From positions 1,488,001 to 1,552,000 of the forward strand of contig NZ_CP117522.1 in the NCBI RefSeq assembly GCF_031679605.1: a stretch of DNA of 64,000 bases, written 5' to 3'. A program made the position numbers and the translations under genes. The stretch comes from Streptomyces luomodiensis (GTDB taxonomy: Bacteria > Actinomycetota > Actinomycetes > Streptomycetales > Streptomycetaceae). Under the pieces are notes generated by a model. The model saw only the letters and a program-made list of their open reading frames with translations. It ran no database searches and was not told where the DNA came from. Positions 8,613 through 16,906 of the stretch are shown here, one piece after another. Each line of letters begins with the position of its first letter. Position 1 is the stretch's first letter.

Positions 8613-8917
8613 TGGCCAAGAAGAGCAAGATCGCCAAGAATGAGCAGCGGCGGGCCATCGTCGCCCGCTACGCCGCGCGCCGCGCCGAGTTGAAGGCGGT
8701 CATCGCCGACCCCCGGGCCTCGGCGGCCGAACGGCTCGCAGCGCAGCGGGAACTGCGCCGCCAGCCCCGCGACGCCAGCGCCACCCGGGTACGCAACCGC
8801 GACGCCATCGACGGCCGCCCCCGCGGCCACCTGCGCGCCTTCGGCCTGTCCCGGATCCGGCTGCGCGAGATGGCACACGCGGGCGAACTCCCCGGGGTGA
8901 CCAAGAGCAGCTGGTAA
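8612..8917 (+). CDS. rpsN: 30S ribosomal protein S14, zinc-independent paralogue
   Basis: A 101-residue long-form S14 ([21 protein letters not shown], then [44 protein letters not shown]) with no zinc-ribbon cysteines. The short housekeeping S14 of actinobacteria binds zinc, and this form replaces it in starvation. It is the second gene of the rpmB-rpsN operon. Confidence 0.97.
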   Translation: MAKKSKIAKNEQRRAIVARYAARRAELKAVIADPRASAAERLAAQRELRRQPRDASATRVRNRDAIDGRPRGHLRAFGLSRIRLREMAHAGELPGVTKSSW

Positions 8918-8924
8918 ACCCCGG

Positions 8925-9310
8925 TTGGGGCGGGGGGCGCTTGGTTGCGGCGGGTTGCTTGTTTGGGCCGGGGCCACTTGTTTGTGGCGGGCTGCTTGGT
9001 TGCGGTGGGTCGCTTGGTTGGGGTGGGCTACTTCGCCGCGGCGGGCTGCTTGGTTGGGGTGGGCTACTTCGCCGCGGCGGGCTGCTTGGTTGCGGCAGGT
9101 TGCTTGGTTGCGGTCGGCTGCTTCACCGCGACGGGCCGCCCGCCGCGGTGGGCTACCCGCCGCTGTTGGTCACCTCGCCGTGACGGGCTGCTTGGTTACG
9201 GTCGGCTGCTTCGCCACGGTGGATCACTTCGCCACAGTGGGCTGCTTCGCGGCTGTGGGCCGCCCGCCGCGGTGGGCTACTTCGCCGTGGTGGGCCGCTT
9301 GGCACACTAT
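8925..9310 (+). repeat. Imperfect G/T-rich repeat tract between convergent genes
   Basis: About 385 bp built from variants of GGGCTGCTTGGTTG and GGGCTACTTCGCCGC. Two consecutive 36-bp units are nearly identical (GGGCTACTTCGCCGCGGCGG at 9025 and at 9061). Every plus-strand frame translates to low-complexity Trp/Gly/Ala/Leu repeats, so I do not call a gene. Positions 9311-9377 look ordinary and hold nothing recognisable. Confidence 0.85.
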
Positions 9311-9377
9311 TTCTACGCTCGCACCGACGACGGTTCCCCCGCCGTGGCCGGCGGGGCATCCGGCTGCCGGGCCTCCG

Positions 9378-10478
9378 CTACGAGGCGTCGGCGATGCGGA
9401 GTTCCCCGTCCCGGAGTGGTGCGAAGAAGCGGGCCACCTCCGCGTCGGTGACCTCGGCGAGATCGGCCGGGGACCAGCGGGGGCTGCGGTCCTTGTCGAT
9501 CACCTGGGCACGGATGCCTTCGACGAAGTCCGGGCCGGACAGGGCCGCGCAGGAGACGCGGTACTCCTGTGCCAGCACCCGCTCCAGCGAGCCGAGCGCC
9601 CGCGCCCGGCGGACGGCTTCCAGGGTGACCTTCAGCGCCGTGGGCGACTTGGCGAGGAGGGTCTCGGCGGTCTCCTTGGCGGCCGGTTCTCCGACGGCCA
9701 TCAGGCGGTCCACGATCTCCTCGACGGTGTCCGCGGCATAGCAGTGGTCGATCCACTCCCGGTGGCCGTCCAGGGTCCCGGTCGGCGCTTCGACGGCGTA
9801 CCGGGGCAGGACGTCCGCCACCGGCTCCGCGGCCAGGTCCCGGGCGAGCGCGGGCAGCAGCGAGGAGGGGACGACGTGGTCGGCCAGCCCGCAGCGCAGG
9901 GCGTCGGCGGCGCCCACCGACGCGCCGGTGAGCGCCAGGTGCGTGCCCAGTTCGCCCGGTGCGCGAGACAGCAGGTGGGTGCCGCCGACGTCCGGTACGA
10001 AACCGATCGTGGTCTCGGGCATGGCCACCCGGGAGCGCTCGGTGACGATCCGCACGCTCCCATGGGCCGAGACCCCCACGCCCCCGCCCATCACGATGCC
10101 GTCCATCAGGGCCACATACGGCTTGGGGTAGCGGGCGATCCGGGCGTTGAGCACGTACTCGTCGCGCCAGAACGCCCGGGAGGCCGCGCCCCCGCCCGAG
10201 GTCACATCCTGGTGGATCATGCGGATGTCGCCGCCCGCGCACAGCCCCCGCTCCCCCGCCCCGTCGATCACCACGGTCCGCACGGCCGGGTCCCGCTCCC
10301 AGGCGGCGAGGTAGTCGGCGATCCGCGTCACCATCGGATGGGTGAGGGCGTTGAGGGCGCGGGGCCGGTTGAGGGTGAGATATCCGGCACGCCCCTCGGT
10401 GCGCGCCAGCACGGCGTCGTCGTCGGTCACGGGGACGGTCACGGCGTCGGTCGCGGGGTCGGTCACGGGGTCGGTCAC
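9378..10478 (-). CDS. Enoyl-CoA hydratase/isomerase family, 3-hydroxyisobutyryl-CoA hydrolase type
   Basis: A 366-residue crotonase-fold enzyme of the length and pattern of 3-hydroxyisobutyryl-CoA hydrolase, which acts in valine breakdown. GLCAGGDIRMIH forms the first oxyanion segment, and MPETTIGFVPDVGGTHLLSR carries the catalytic Glu and the Asp-Val-Gly-Gly typical of the hydrolases. The C-terminal helices are SPTALKVTLEAVRR and the DFVEGIRAQVIDKDR block. The start at GTG 10478 follows a GGAAGG site. The first 19 residues are a Thr-Asp-Pro-Val repeat coded by short DNA repeats and are probably disordered. Confidence 0.88.
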   Translation of the reverse strand: MTDPVTDPATDAVTVPVTDDDAVLARTEGRAGYLTLNRPRALNALTHPMVTRIADYLAAWERDPAVRTVVIDGAGERGLCAGGDIRMIHQDVTSGGGAASRAFWRDEYVLNARIARYPKPYVALMDGIVMGGGVGVSAHGSVRIVTERSRVAMPETTIGFVPDVGGTHLLSRAPGELGTHLALTGASVGAADALRCGLADHVVPSSLLPALARDLAAEPVADVLPRYAVEAPTGTLDGHREWIDHCYAADTVEEIVDRLMAVGEPAAKETAETLLAKSPTALKVTLEAVRRARALGSLERVLAQEYRVSCAALSGPDFVEGIRAQVIDKDRSPRWSPADLAEVTDAEVARFFAPLRDGELRIADAS

Positions 10479-10696
10479 TGGCGTTCGTTCCTTCCGGCGT
10501 TGGTGCGTTCGCGGATCTCTACCGATCCGGCACCGCCGATCCTCTCAACGCGCTTCCGGCCCGCGACAGCCGCCCGGATCGCGGCCGCCGCCCGGATGCG
10601 CGCGGCGGCCGCCGCCGCGCGAGACCCTCTGGACACCCACCGCCCCCGCCCGGAAGGGTTGGCGCAGTCCGCCACCGACCTCGGAGGACCCGCCTG

Positions 10697-12151
10697 ATGA
10701 CTCCCCATCCGCTGCCCACCAGTACGCCCGCCGCCGAGGGCGTGGACGCGCGAGGCGTCCACGCCTTCCTCGACGCCGTCGAGGGCGCGCCGGACATCGA
10801 ACCGCACAGTCTGATGATCCTGCGCCACGGCAGGCTCATCGCCTCCGGCTGGTGGGCGCCGTACACCGCCGAGCGGCCGCATCTGCTGTACTCCCTCAGC
10901 AAGAGCTTCACCTCCACGGCCGCGGGGCTGGCCGCCGCCGAGGGGCTGCTGAACCTCGACGATCCCGTGGTCTCGTACTTCCCCGAGTTCGAGGCCGAGA
11001 TCACCGACCCGGGCAGCCGCGCCATGCTCGTACGCCATGTCGCGGCCATGGCCAGCGGGCACACCGAGGAGACCCTTGAGCGGGCGTTCGGGGGCGACCC
11101 GGAGGAGCCGGTGCGGGGCTTTCTGCTGATTCCACCGGACCGCGCGCCCGGCACCGTCTTCGCCTACAACCAGCCCGCCACGTACACCCTGGCCGCGATC
11201 GTCCAGCGGGTGACCGGGCAGTCGCTGACGGAATACCTGCGGCCGCGGCTGTTCGACCCGCTGGGCATCGGCGAGACGGCCTGGCTACAAGTGCCGGCCG
11301 GCCGTGACCTCGGCTTCAGCGGGCTGTTCGCCACCACCGACGCGATCGCCCGGCTGGGACTGCTGTATCTGCGCGGCGGCGAGTGGGCGGGCGAGCGGCT
11401 GCTGCCGGCCTCCTGGGTCGCCGAGGCGACGCGGGTGCAGACCCCGACCGAGGGGGGCATGGGCGAGGGCACGGCGCCGGACTGGCGGCGGGGGTACGGG
11501 TTCCAGTTCTGGATGTCCGAGCACGGTTACCGGGGCGACGGGGCGTACGGGCAGTTCTGCGTGGTGCTGCCCGAGCACGACGTGGTGATCGCCACGACGG
11601 CGGACACGGTGCAGATGCAGGCCCTTCTGGACGCGGTGTGGGAGCATCTGCTGCCCGCGTTCGGCGACGCGCCGCTCACCGGCCGCGAGGACGAGGACGC
11701 CGCGCTGGAACGGCGGCTGTCCCGGCTCGCCCTCCCGCCCCTGGCGGCGAAGCCGGCGCCGCTCACCGACCCCGCCGCGTGGTCGGGCGCCGAGTTCGCC
11801 CCCGCGGGTGGTGCCTGCGCCGATCAGCCGACCCTGACGGGGGTCACGGTGGCCGAGGACGGCACCGGCGGGTGGAGCCTCGCGCTGGCCGAGGGGGCGT
11901 CCCGGCTGGAGGTGGGGTTCGACGGAGCGGGCTGGCGGACCGACACGGCGCCGGATGCGCCCGTCCCCACGGCGGTGAGCGGGGGCTGGACGGACCCGGA
12001 CACGCTGACCGTGGACGTGGCGTTCCTGGAGACCCCGCACCACCTGGTGGTCACCTGCTCCCTCGCGGACCGCGCCTTCACCGCCCGGTGGCGCACGGTG
12101 CCGCTGCACAAGGGTCCCCTGCGCTCCCTGCGCGCACCGCGGCCGCACTGA
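10697..12151 (+). CDS. Serine hydrolase of the beta-lactamase (class C/EstB) family
   Basis: A 484-residue protein. The active-site SxxK is SLSK at residues 66-69 and the second element is FAYNQP (YNQ instead of YSN); the third is near GDGAYGQF. No signal peptide is visible, so a cytosolic esterase or peptidase-like role is more likely than antibiotic resistance. The last 150 residues form an extra beta-rich domain. The start ATG lies 9 nt after GGAGG. It is divergent from the crotonase gene across 218 bp of GC-rich sequence. Confidence 0.85.
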   Translation: MTPHPLPTSTPAAEGVDARGVHAFLDAVEGAPDIEPHSLMILRHGRLIASGWWAPYTAERPHLLYSLSKSFTSTAAGLAAAEGLLNLDDPVVSYFPEFEAEITDPGSRAMLVRHVAAMASGHTEETLERAFGGDPEEPVRGFLLIPPDRAPGTVFAYNQPATYTLAAIVQRVTGQSLTEYLRPRLFDPLGIGETAWLQVPAGRDLGFSGLFATTDAIARLGLLYLRGGEWAGERLLPASWVAEATRVQTPTEGGMGEGTAPDWRRGYGFQFWMSEHGYRGDGAYGQFCVVLPEHDVVIATTADTVQMQALLDAVWEHLLPAFGDAPLTGREDEDAALERRLSRLALPPLAAKPAPLTDPAAWSGAEFAPAGGACADQPTLTGVTVAEDGTGGWSLALAEGASRLEVGFDGAGWRTDTAPDAPVPTAVSGGWTDPDTLTVDVAFLETPHHLVVTCSLADRAFTARWRTVPLHKGPLRSLRAPRPH

Positions 12152-12165
12152 CCGGGCGGCCGCCG

Positions 12166-12285
12166 GGGTTGCCCTGGGGTGCGCGGTCAGTTGCGCGGGG
12201 GCGGATACGGGGTTGCCCCGGGGTGCGCGGTCAGTTGCGCGGGGGCGGATACGGGGTTGCCCCGGGGTGCGCGGTCGCTTGGGTG
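12166..12285 (+). repeat. 44-bp tandem repeat, about 2.7 copies
   Basis: Units begin GGGTTGCCC at 12166, 12210 and 12254, each running through GGGGTGCGCGGTCAGTTGCG; the third is incomplete. It starts 14 bp after the serine hydrolase stop codon. It is non-coding as far as I can see. Confidence 0.9.
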
Positions 12286-12308
12286 GTGGTGCCGGGTGCG
12301 GGGCCTCC

Positions 12309-12414
12309 GGGGCGGGGTCCTGGACCGTATATTTACGGCGCCGACGACAGTTGAACGTGAGGTGGGCCGGAGATTGGCGCCACAAATACACGTAAGCGTC
12401 CAGGACCCCGCCCC
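12309..12414. repeat. 106-bp inverted-repeat (hairpin/MITE-like) element
   Basis: The ends are a perfect 17-bp inverted repeat: GGGGCGGGGTCCTGGAC at 12309-12325 and its complement at 12398-12414. Inside, TATTTACGGCGCC (12330-12342) faces GGCGCCACAAATA (12376-12388), complementary except for two bases, so most of the element can fold on itself. It contains the only AT-rich DNA in this kilobase, including CCGTATATTTACGG, itself able to pair. It could be a small non-autonomous element, a bidirectional terminator or a structured RNA. No transposase or target duplication is visible. Confidence 0.7.
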
Positions 12415-12419
12415 TCCGA

Positions 12420-13060
12420 CCCCGCCCCCTCCCGCCTCGTCGGCGACCGCCCCCCGGCGGCCCCGCACACCTGCCCGGCCCCGAGTACGCCCGGCGGCAC
12501 GGGTGCCGGGCGGGGGTGGGCACGACCCCGCCCCCTCCCGCCTCGTCAGCGACTCCCCGCCGGTGACCCCGCACACCTGCCCGGCCCCGAGTCCGCCCGG
12601 CGGCACGGGTGCCGGGCGGGGGTGGGCACGACCCCGCCCCCTCCCGCCTCGTCAGCGACCGCCCCCGGTGACACCTGACGCCTGCCCGGTGCAAGTACGC
12701 CCGGCGGCACAGGCCCCGGGCGGGGGTGGGCACGACCCCGCCCCCTCCCGCCTCGTCAGCGACTCCCCGCCGGTGACCCCGCACACCTGCCCGGCCCCGA
12801 GTACGCCCGGCGGCACGGGTGCGGCCCCGTTCCCTCTTGCCTCGTCGGCAGCCGCGCCCGCCCGGCACCCGATGCCTGCCCGGTGCCGGGCGGGGGTGGG
12901 CACGACCCCCGCCCCCTCCCGCCTCGTCGGCGACCGCCCCCGGTGGCACCTGACGCCTGCCCGGTGCCAAGTACGCCCGGCGGCACAGGCGCCGGGCGGG
13001 GCGGGCACGGCCCCGCGCCCTCCCGTCTCGTCGGCGGCTCCCCGCCGGTGGCACGCTCTT
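12420..13060 (+). repeat. Tandem repeat of about 105 bp, five to six copies
   Basis: Copies start with CCCCGCCCCCTCCCGCCTCG at about 12420, 12526, 12632, 12736 and 12907 (spacing 106, 106, 104, 170), and a degenerate one follows near 13010. Each carries CGCCCGGCGGCAC...GTGCCGGGCGG, able to form a stem with a 3-nt bulge, and ends GGGTGGGCACGA. Long open frames on both strands through it are low-complexity and are not called. No promoter-like sequence was seen. Confidence 0.88.
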
Positions 13061-13124
13061 GGTCGTGCGCGCGGGGGGTACTCGTGCGTGGTGTGACCGC
13101 GCTGCCCGCGTCGGGAGGACGACC

Positions 13125-13655
13125 ATGGCTGTACCGGCCGCGACCCGCTCCGGCGGCATCCCCGAGCCGCCGTGGCTCGGGATCTACCTCAACGACCACC
13201 TGGCCGCCGCCACCGCCGGGCTGGTGCTGGCCCGGCGGATGACCCGTGGGCACCGGCGCTCGGCGTACGGCGGCGAGTTGGCGAGGCTCACGGCGCAGTT
13301 CGCCCAGGACCGCAGGTCACTGCTGTGGTGCATGGCCTCGCTCGACATCCCCGTCCGGCGCGCCAAGGTCTACGCGGCGCGGGCGGCCGGGCGTGCCACC
13401 CGGCTGGCGCCGGGTGGTCGGCCACGGCGGCGTTCCGGGGTGAACACGCTGGTGGGGCTGGAGGCGCTGCGGATGGGGGTGGAGGGCAAGGCGCTGCTGT
13501 GGCGCTCGCTGCTCGCGGTGGCCGTCCATGACACCCGGCTGCGCACGGACCGGCTCGCCGATCTGCTGGAGCGGGCCGGGCGGCAGCTCACCGCCTTGGA
13601 CTCGCTGCACGCGCGGGCCGCCTCGGCGCTGTTGTCCTCCCGGGCCCCGGGGTAG
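13125..13655 (+). CDS. Conserved actinobacterial hypothetical protein
   Basis: A 176-residue, mainly helical, arginine-rich soluble protein. It begins MAVPAATRSGGIPEPPWLG; notable segments are IYLNDHLAAATAGLVLARRM and VGLEALRMGVEGKALLWRSLL. It has no signal peptide and no cofactor motif. The overall pattern (conserved Asn-Asp-His early, Glu-x-x-x-x-Gly-x-x-x-Lys midway) recalls small four-helix proteins, but I do not recognise a named family. The start lies 7 nt after GGGAGGAC. It lies 42 bp upstream of the FAD/Rieske gene and may be co-transcribed with it. Confidence 0.75.
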   Translation: MAVPAATRSGGIPEPPWLGIYLNDHLAAATAGLVLARRMTRGHRRSAYGGELARLTAQFAQDRRSLLWCMASLDIPVRRAKVYAARAAGRATRLAPGGRPRRRSGVNTLVGLEALRMGVEGKALLWRSLLAVAVHDTRLRTDRLADLLERAGRQLTALDSLHARAASALLSSRAPG

Positions 13656-13697
13656 GTGTGCCCGCTTCGGTGCGGCGTCGGCGGGCACTCGGGGCCG

Positions 13698-15224
13698 ATG
13701 AGTGAACTTCCTGGAGTGTTCGAGTCGTACTGGATGGGCACCGCGCCGCCCGGTGCCCCGCATCCGGCCCTGACCTCGGATGTGGAGGTCGATGTCGCGG
13801 TTGTCGGTGCCGGTGTCGCGGGGCTCGCCACCGCCTGGGAGCTGACCCGCGCCGGGTACCGCGTGGCCGTGCTGGAGGCCGGCCGGATCGCGGCGGGTGT
13901 CACCGGCCACACCACCGCCAAGCTCACGGCGCTGCACACGCTGGTCTACGACCGGCTGCGCCGCACCCGGGGCCCGGAGGGCGCCCGGTTGTACGCGCGG
14001 TCGCAGTCCGATGCCGTCGAGCGGGTGGCGGCGGTCACGGCCGAGCTCGGTATCGATTGCGAGCTGGAGCGGGTCCCGGCGTTCACCTATGTCGAGGACC
14101 CGGCGCGCACCGGCCAGGTCCGCGCCGAGGCGGAGGCCGCCCGCGAGGCGGGGCTGCCGGCCTCGTACGTGACGGAGACCGGGCTGCCGTACCCGGTCGC
14201 GGGCGCGGTCCGGATCGAGGATCAGGCGCAGTTCCATCCGCGCGCATACCTCCTGGCGCTCGCCGAGGATCTGCGCGCCCGCGGCGGGCGGATCCATGAG
14301 CACACTCGCGCCACCGGTCTGGCGGAGGGCACCCCGTGCCGGGTCACCACGGAGAGCGGGGCGGTGGTGACGGCCGGGGACGTGGTGATCGCCACCCACT
14401 ATCCGGTGTTCGACAGGGCGCTGCTGTTCGCCCGGCTCGCGACGCACCGCGAACTCGTGGTGGCCGCTCCCCTCCCCGCCGACCGGGACCCCCAGGGCAC
14501 GTACATCACCCCGGAGCGGCACACCCGGTCGGTGCGCACCGCGCCGTACCGGGACGGGCGGCGGCTGCTGATCGTGACCGGGGAGTCCTTCAAGCCCGGC
14601 ACCGGGGACACCCCCGAACGGTTCGAGCGGCTGGCCGCATGGACCCGGGAGCGCTTCCCCGGCGTGGAGATCACCCACCGCTGGGCCGCCCAGGACAACG
14701 ACCCCACCGACACCGTGCCGCTGGTCGGCCCCTTCCACCCCGGCGCCCGCCACACCTATGTGGCGACGGGCTTCGGCGGCTGGGGCCTGAGCGGCGGCAT
14801 CATGGCGGGCCGGCTGCTCACCGCGCTGATCGGCGGTGAGCGGCCGCCGTGGGCCGGGCTGTACGACCCCCGGCGGCTGCGGACCGCGCTGCGCGAGGCC
14901 CCGGCGCTGATCGGCCATCAGGTCCAGGTCGGGCGGCATTTCATCGGTGACCGGCTCAGCACCGCGCGCGCCGGGACGGTCGACCGGATCGCGCCGGGCA
15001 CCGGGGCCGTGGCCCGGCTGGACGGGCGGCACTGTGCCGTCTACCGGGACGAGGACGGCCAGGCGCACGCGGTCTCGGCCCGCTGCACCCATATGGGCTG
15101 CCTGGTCGCGTTCAACGCCGCCGAGCGGGCCTGGGAGTGCCCCTGTCACGGCTCCCGCTTCGGCACCGACGGCCGGGTGCTCCAGGGCCCGGCCAACCGG
15201 CCCCTGGAGCGGCGCGACATCTGA
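13698..15224 (+). CDS. FAD-dependent oxidoreductase fused to a C-terminal Rieske domain
   Basis: A 508-residue two-domain redox protein. The N-terminal DAO-type FAD domain shows [21 protein letters not shown], the acidic end of the strand (VLEAG), and GHTTAKLTALH after it. Near residue 360, GFGGWGLSGGIMAG closes the FAD fold. The Rieske [2Fe-2S] domain at about 455-490 has CTHMGC and CPCHGSRFG with both Cys-His pairs intact. Such fusions are common in actinobacteria; the substrate is unknown. It is cytosolic, with no signal peptide. The ATG at 13698 is used because upstream codons are not protein-like. Confidence 0.93.
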   Translation: MSELPGVFESYWMGTAPPGAPHPALTSDVEVDVAVVGAGVAGLATAWELTRAGYRVAVLEAGRIAAGVTGHTTAKLTALHTLVYDRLRRTRGPEGARLYARSQSDAVERVAAVTAELGIDCELERVPAFTYVEDPARTGQVRAEAEAAREAGLPASYVTETGLPYPVAGAVRIEDQAQFHPRAYLLALAEDLRARGGRIHEHTRATGLAEGTPCRVTTESGAVVTAGDVVIATHYPVFDRALLFARLATHRELVVAAPLPADRDPQGTYITPERHTRSVRTAPYRDGRRLLIVTGESFKPGTGDTPERFERLAAWTRERFPGVEITHRWAAQDNDPTDTVPLVGPFHPGARHTYVATGFGGWGLSGGIMAGRLLTALIGGERPPWAGLYDPRRLRTALREAPALIGHQVQVGRHFIGDRLSTARAGTVDRIAPGTGAVARLDGRHCAVYRDEDGQAHAVSARCTHMGCLVAFNAAERAWECPCHGSRFGTDGRVLQGPANRPLERRDI

Positions 15225-15305
15225 TCCGGTCGGACAGCACATGGCCCCGGGCCGTCCGGGTACACGCGCTGGCGTCACCCCGTCGGCTGAGAAAGGACCA
15301 CTCCC

Positions 15306-15554
15306 GTGCTGATGGCCCACCCGGTCGTCCTTCAGAACCTCATCGAGCAGTACGAAACGCTCCGGATGCTGCACGCCGAGTCGGGCGGCACCGAGGTACG
15401 GCAGCGGATGGACGACCTCGCCTACACGCTGTGCGTCTCCACCGGGACACGGGATGTGGACGCCGCCCTCATCGCCGCCCGGCACCAGCTGCCCGGCGCC
15501 CGGGTGGAGGACGACTCGGCCCTCACGGCCGGGGCGGGCACACCGGGCGCCTGA
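15306..15554 (+). CDS. DUF5133-family small protein
   Basis: An 82-residue protein starting at GTG (MLMAHPVVLQNLIEQYETL) 8 nt after AAAGGA. The LHAE, RQRMDDLAYTLCVSTGTRD and AARHQLPGA segments are the Streptomyces DUF5133 pattern. The function is unknown. A small acidic helical protein with one Cys and no membrane segment. An ATG two codons in is an alternative start. Confidence 0.85.
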   Translation: MLMAHPVVLQNLIEQYETLRMLHAESGGTEVRQRMDDLAYTLCVSTGTRDVDAALIAARHQLPGARVEDDSALTAGAGTPGA

Positions 15555-15594
15555 GCCCGGTGTACCCGCCCACGGTGCGGGCGCCCCGGCCGGA

Positions 15595-16509
15595 TCAGCC
15601 CTCGACGCCCTCCGTCAGCTCGGAGAGGTCCATGGTCTGGTCGGCCGGCGGCGCCTTCACGGTGACCGGCTCGTTGAGACCGGAGAAGGTCATGGTCATG
15701 TCGAGCGGGCCCTTGTCCCCCTTGCCGCGCATGCGGAACCGCTTGGTGTGGCCGTCCGGGTCGACCCACATGTCCATGGACATCCGGTCGATCCCCATCT
15801 CCTCGTACGCCTTGAGGCTCTTCTCGCGGCGCTCGCGGGTGGCCGCGTCCTCGCCCTTCAGGCTCTTGCGCATCTGGCTGAGGGTGATGGTGCCCCGGTA
15901 GTGCGTGGTGCGCACCCCGTCGATGGTCTCCTCGCCGACCCGCTTCACATCGTCGGCGCCGGAGAGGAAGGCCGAGTCGTCGGCCGGGTTCCGGTCGGCC
16001 TGGCGGGAGAGCGAACCGCCGCTCAGCGCGCCGGTCTGCTTCTCGTCCATGGCCGACATGTCGAACTTGAGCCAGCTCTTGCCGTCCAGCTCGCCGGCGG
16101 CCTCCTTGCCCCCGTTGAGGTACATCGCCCCGTCCAGCAGCCGGATCTCCACCGCCGCGTCGGCGCCCTGGCCGACCGCGCGCATCTTCATGCTGACCGC
16201 GACCGGCTTGGTGCTCATCGCCGCCTCGCCCTCGATCCGCCCGTCCTCGGGGGTCGTTCCGGTCATCCGGTAGCGGAACGAGGTGAGCTTCTCGCTCTTC
16301 TTCGCGGCCGCCCGTACGGCCGCCGCCGGCGCCATCCGCACCTGCTCCGAGGACGTCTCCGCCGACTTGTCGTCCGACCCGGAGGACCCGCAGCCGACCG
16401 CGCCGCCGCAGAGCAGCACGCCGGCGAGGACGGCACCGGCCGCCCTGGTGCCCGCGCCGTGTCCCTTGCCGCGCCCCGCGCCATGTCTCTCATGTACGAC
16501 CATGGCCAT
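15595..16509 (-). CDS. Secreted lipoprotein, LppX/LprAFG-like fold
   Basis: About 304 residues. A basic N terminus, hydrophobic stretch AAGAVLAGVLLCGGAVGC and following GSSGSDD form a lipoprotein signal with the cysteine of AVGC as lipidation site. The mature part (AAKKSEKLTSFRYRMTGTT, DGAMYLNGGKEAAGELDGKSWLKF, DVKRVGEETIDGVRTTHYRGTI, VDPDGHTKRF) follows the repeating beta pattern of LprG/LppX-type lipid-binding proteins. It sits on the outer face of the membrane. ATG 16509 is preferred; an upstream in-frame GTG (16518) overlaps the ribosome site. Confidence 0.85.
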   Translation of the reverse strand: MAMVVHERHGAGRGKGHGAGTRAAGAVLAGVLLCGGAVGCGSSGSDDKSAETSSEQVRMAPAAAVRAAAKKSEKLTSFRYRMTGTTPEDGRIEGEAAMSTKPVAVSMKMRAVGQGADAAVEIRLLDGAMYLNGGKEAAGELDGKSWLKFDMSAMDEKQTGALSGGSLSRQADRNPADDSAFLSGADDVKRVGEETIDGVRTTHYRGTITLSQMRKSLKGEDAATRERREKSLKAYEEMGIDRMSMDMWVDPDGHTKRFRMRGKGDKGPLDMTMTFSGLNEPVTVKAPPADQTMDLSELTEGVEG

Positions 16510-16906
16510 GAACCCCACCCCTTGCGGAACTTCTGTTCGTTTCTTGTGCTCCGGGACAGTACCAGCAGCCGACGACAGTCACCCGCGGGCACCGGCCCGG
16601 AGGAGCCGGAGATCGCCGCGGGGTTTTCCGTGGTCGAGGCGCTGGAGCGTACGTACTACAGTGGCGATCGGGCCGTGGGAACGGCGGACGTCGTCGTCCC
16701 GGCCGGACGGCATCAGCTGGTGTACGAGTTCCCGGTCGACTCCTGGCCGGCGGCTCCCCGACCGCAGCGCCGCGCACCGTGTGCCGACACCTCTCCCCGT
16801 CGGCATACTCGAAGACGCGGCCATTGGTTCACTCTCCGCCGAGGGCGCCGTGGTGGGGCGTCGCCCCGCTCCCGGCGGAAGTCCGGGGCAAGGGTGAGAT
16901 GACGAC
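16510..16906. other. Intergenic region between divergent genes
   Basis: About 400 bp without a convincing gene. In one plus frame, 16605-16750 reads AAGFSVVEALERTYYSGDRA and VPAGRHQLVYEFPVDSWP, which looks protein-like but has neither start nor continuation and could be a decayed fragment. The promoters for the lipoprotein and the PAS phosphatase must lie here; no clear -10/-35 pair was picked out. Confidence 0.5.

Noticed and set aside
8925..10697. A 590-residue plus-strand frame after rpsN
   Set aside because: The first part is low-complexity repeat and the rest is antisense to the clear crotonase gene.
10697..12151. Antibiotic-resistance beta-lactamase
   Set aside because: No signal peptide and the extra C-terminal domain fit cytosolic esterase-like relatives; the SxxK motif alone does not show resistance.
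12420..13060. CRISPR array
   Set aside because: Units are contiguous tandem copies without unique spacers of constant length, and no cas genes are present.
11285..13159. Long minus-strand frame over the serine hydrolase end and the repeats
   Set aside because: Arg/Gly/Pro/Ala-rich, no domain, antisense to a well-supported gene; a product of high GC.
13317..15485. 722-residue minus-strand frame
   Set aside because: Antisense to the FAD/Rieske gene, whose motifs are unmistakable.
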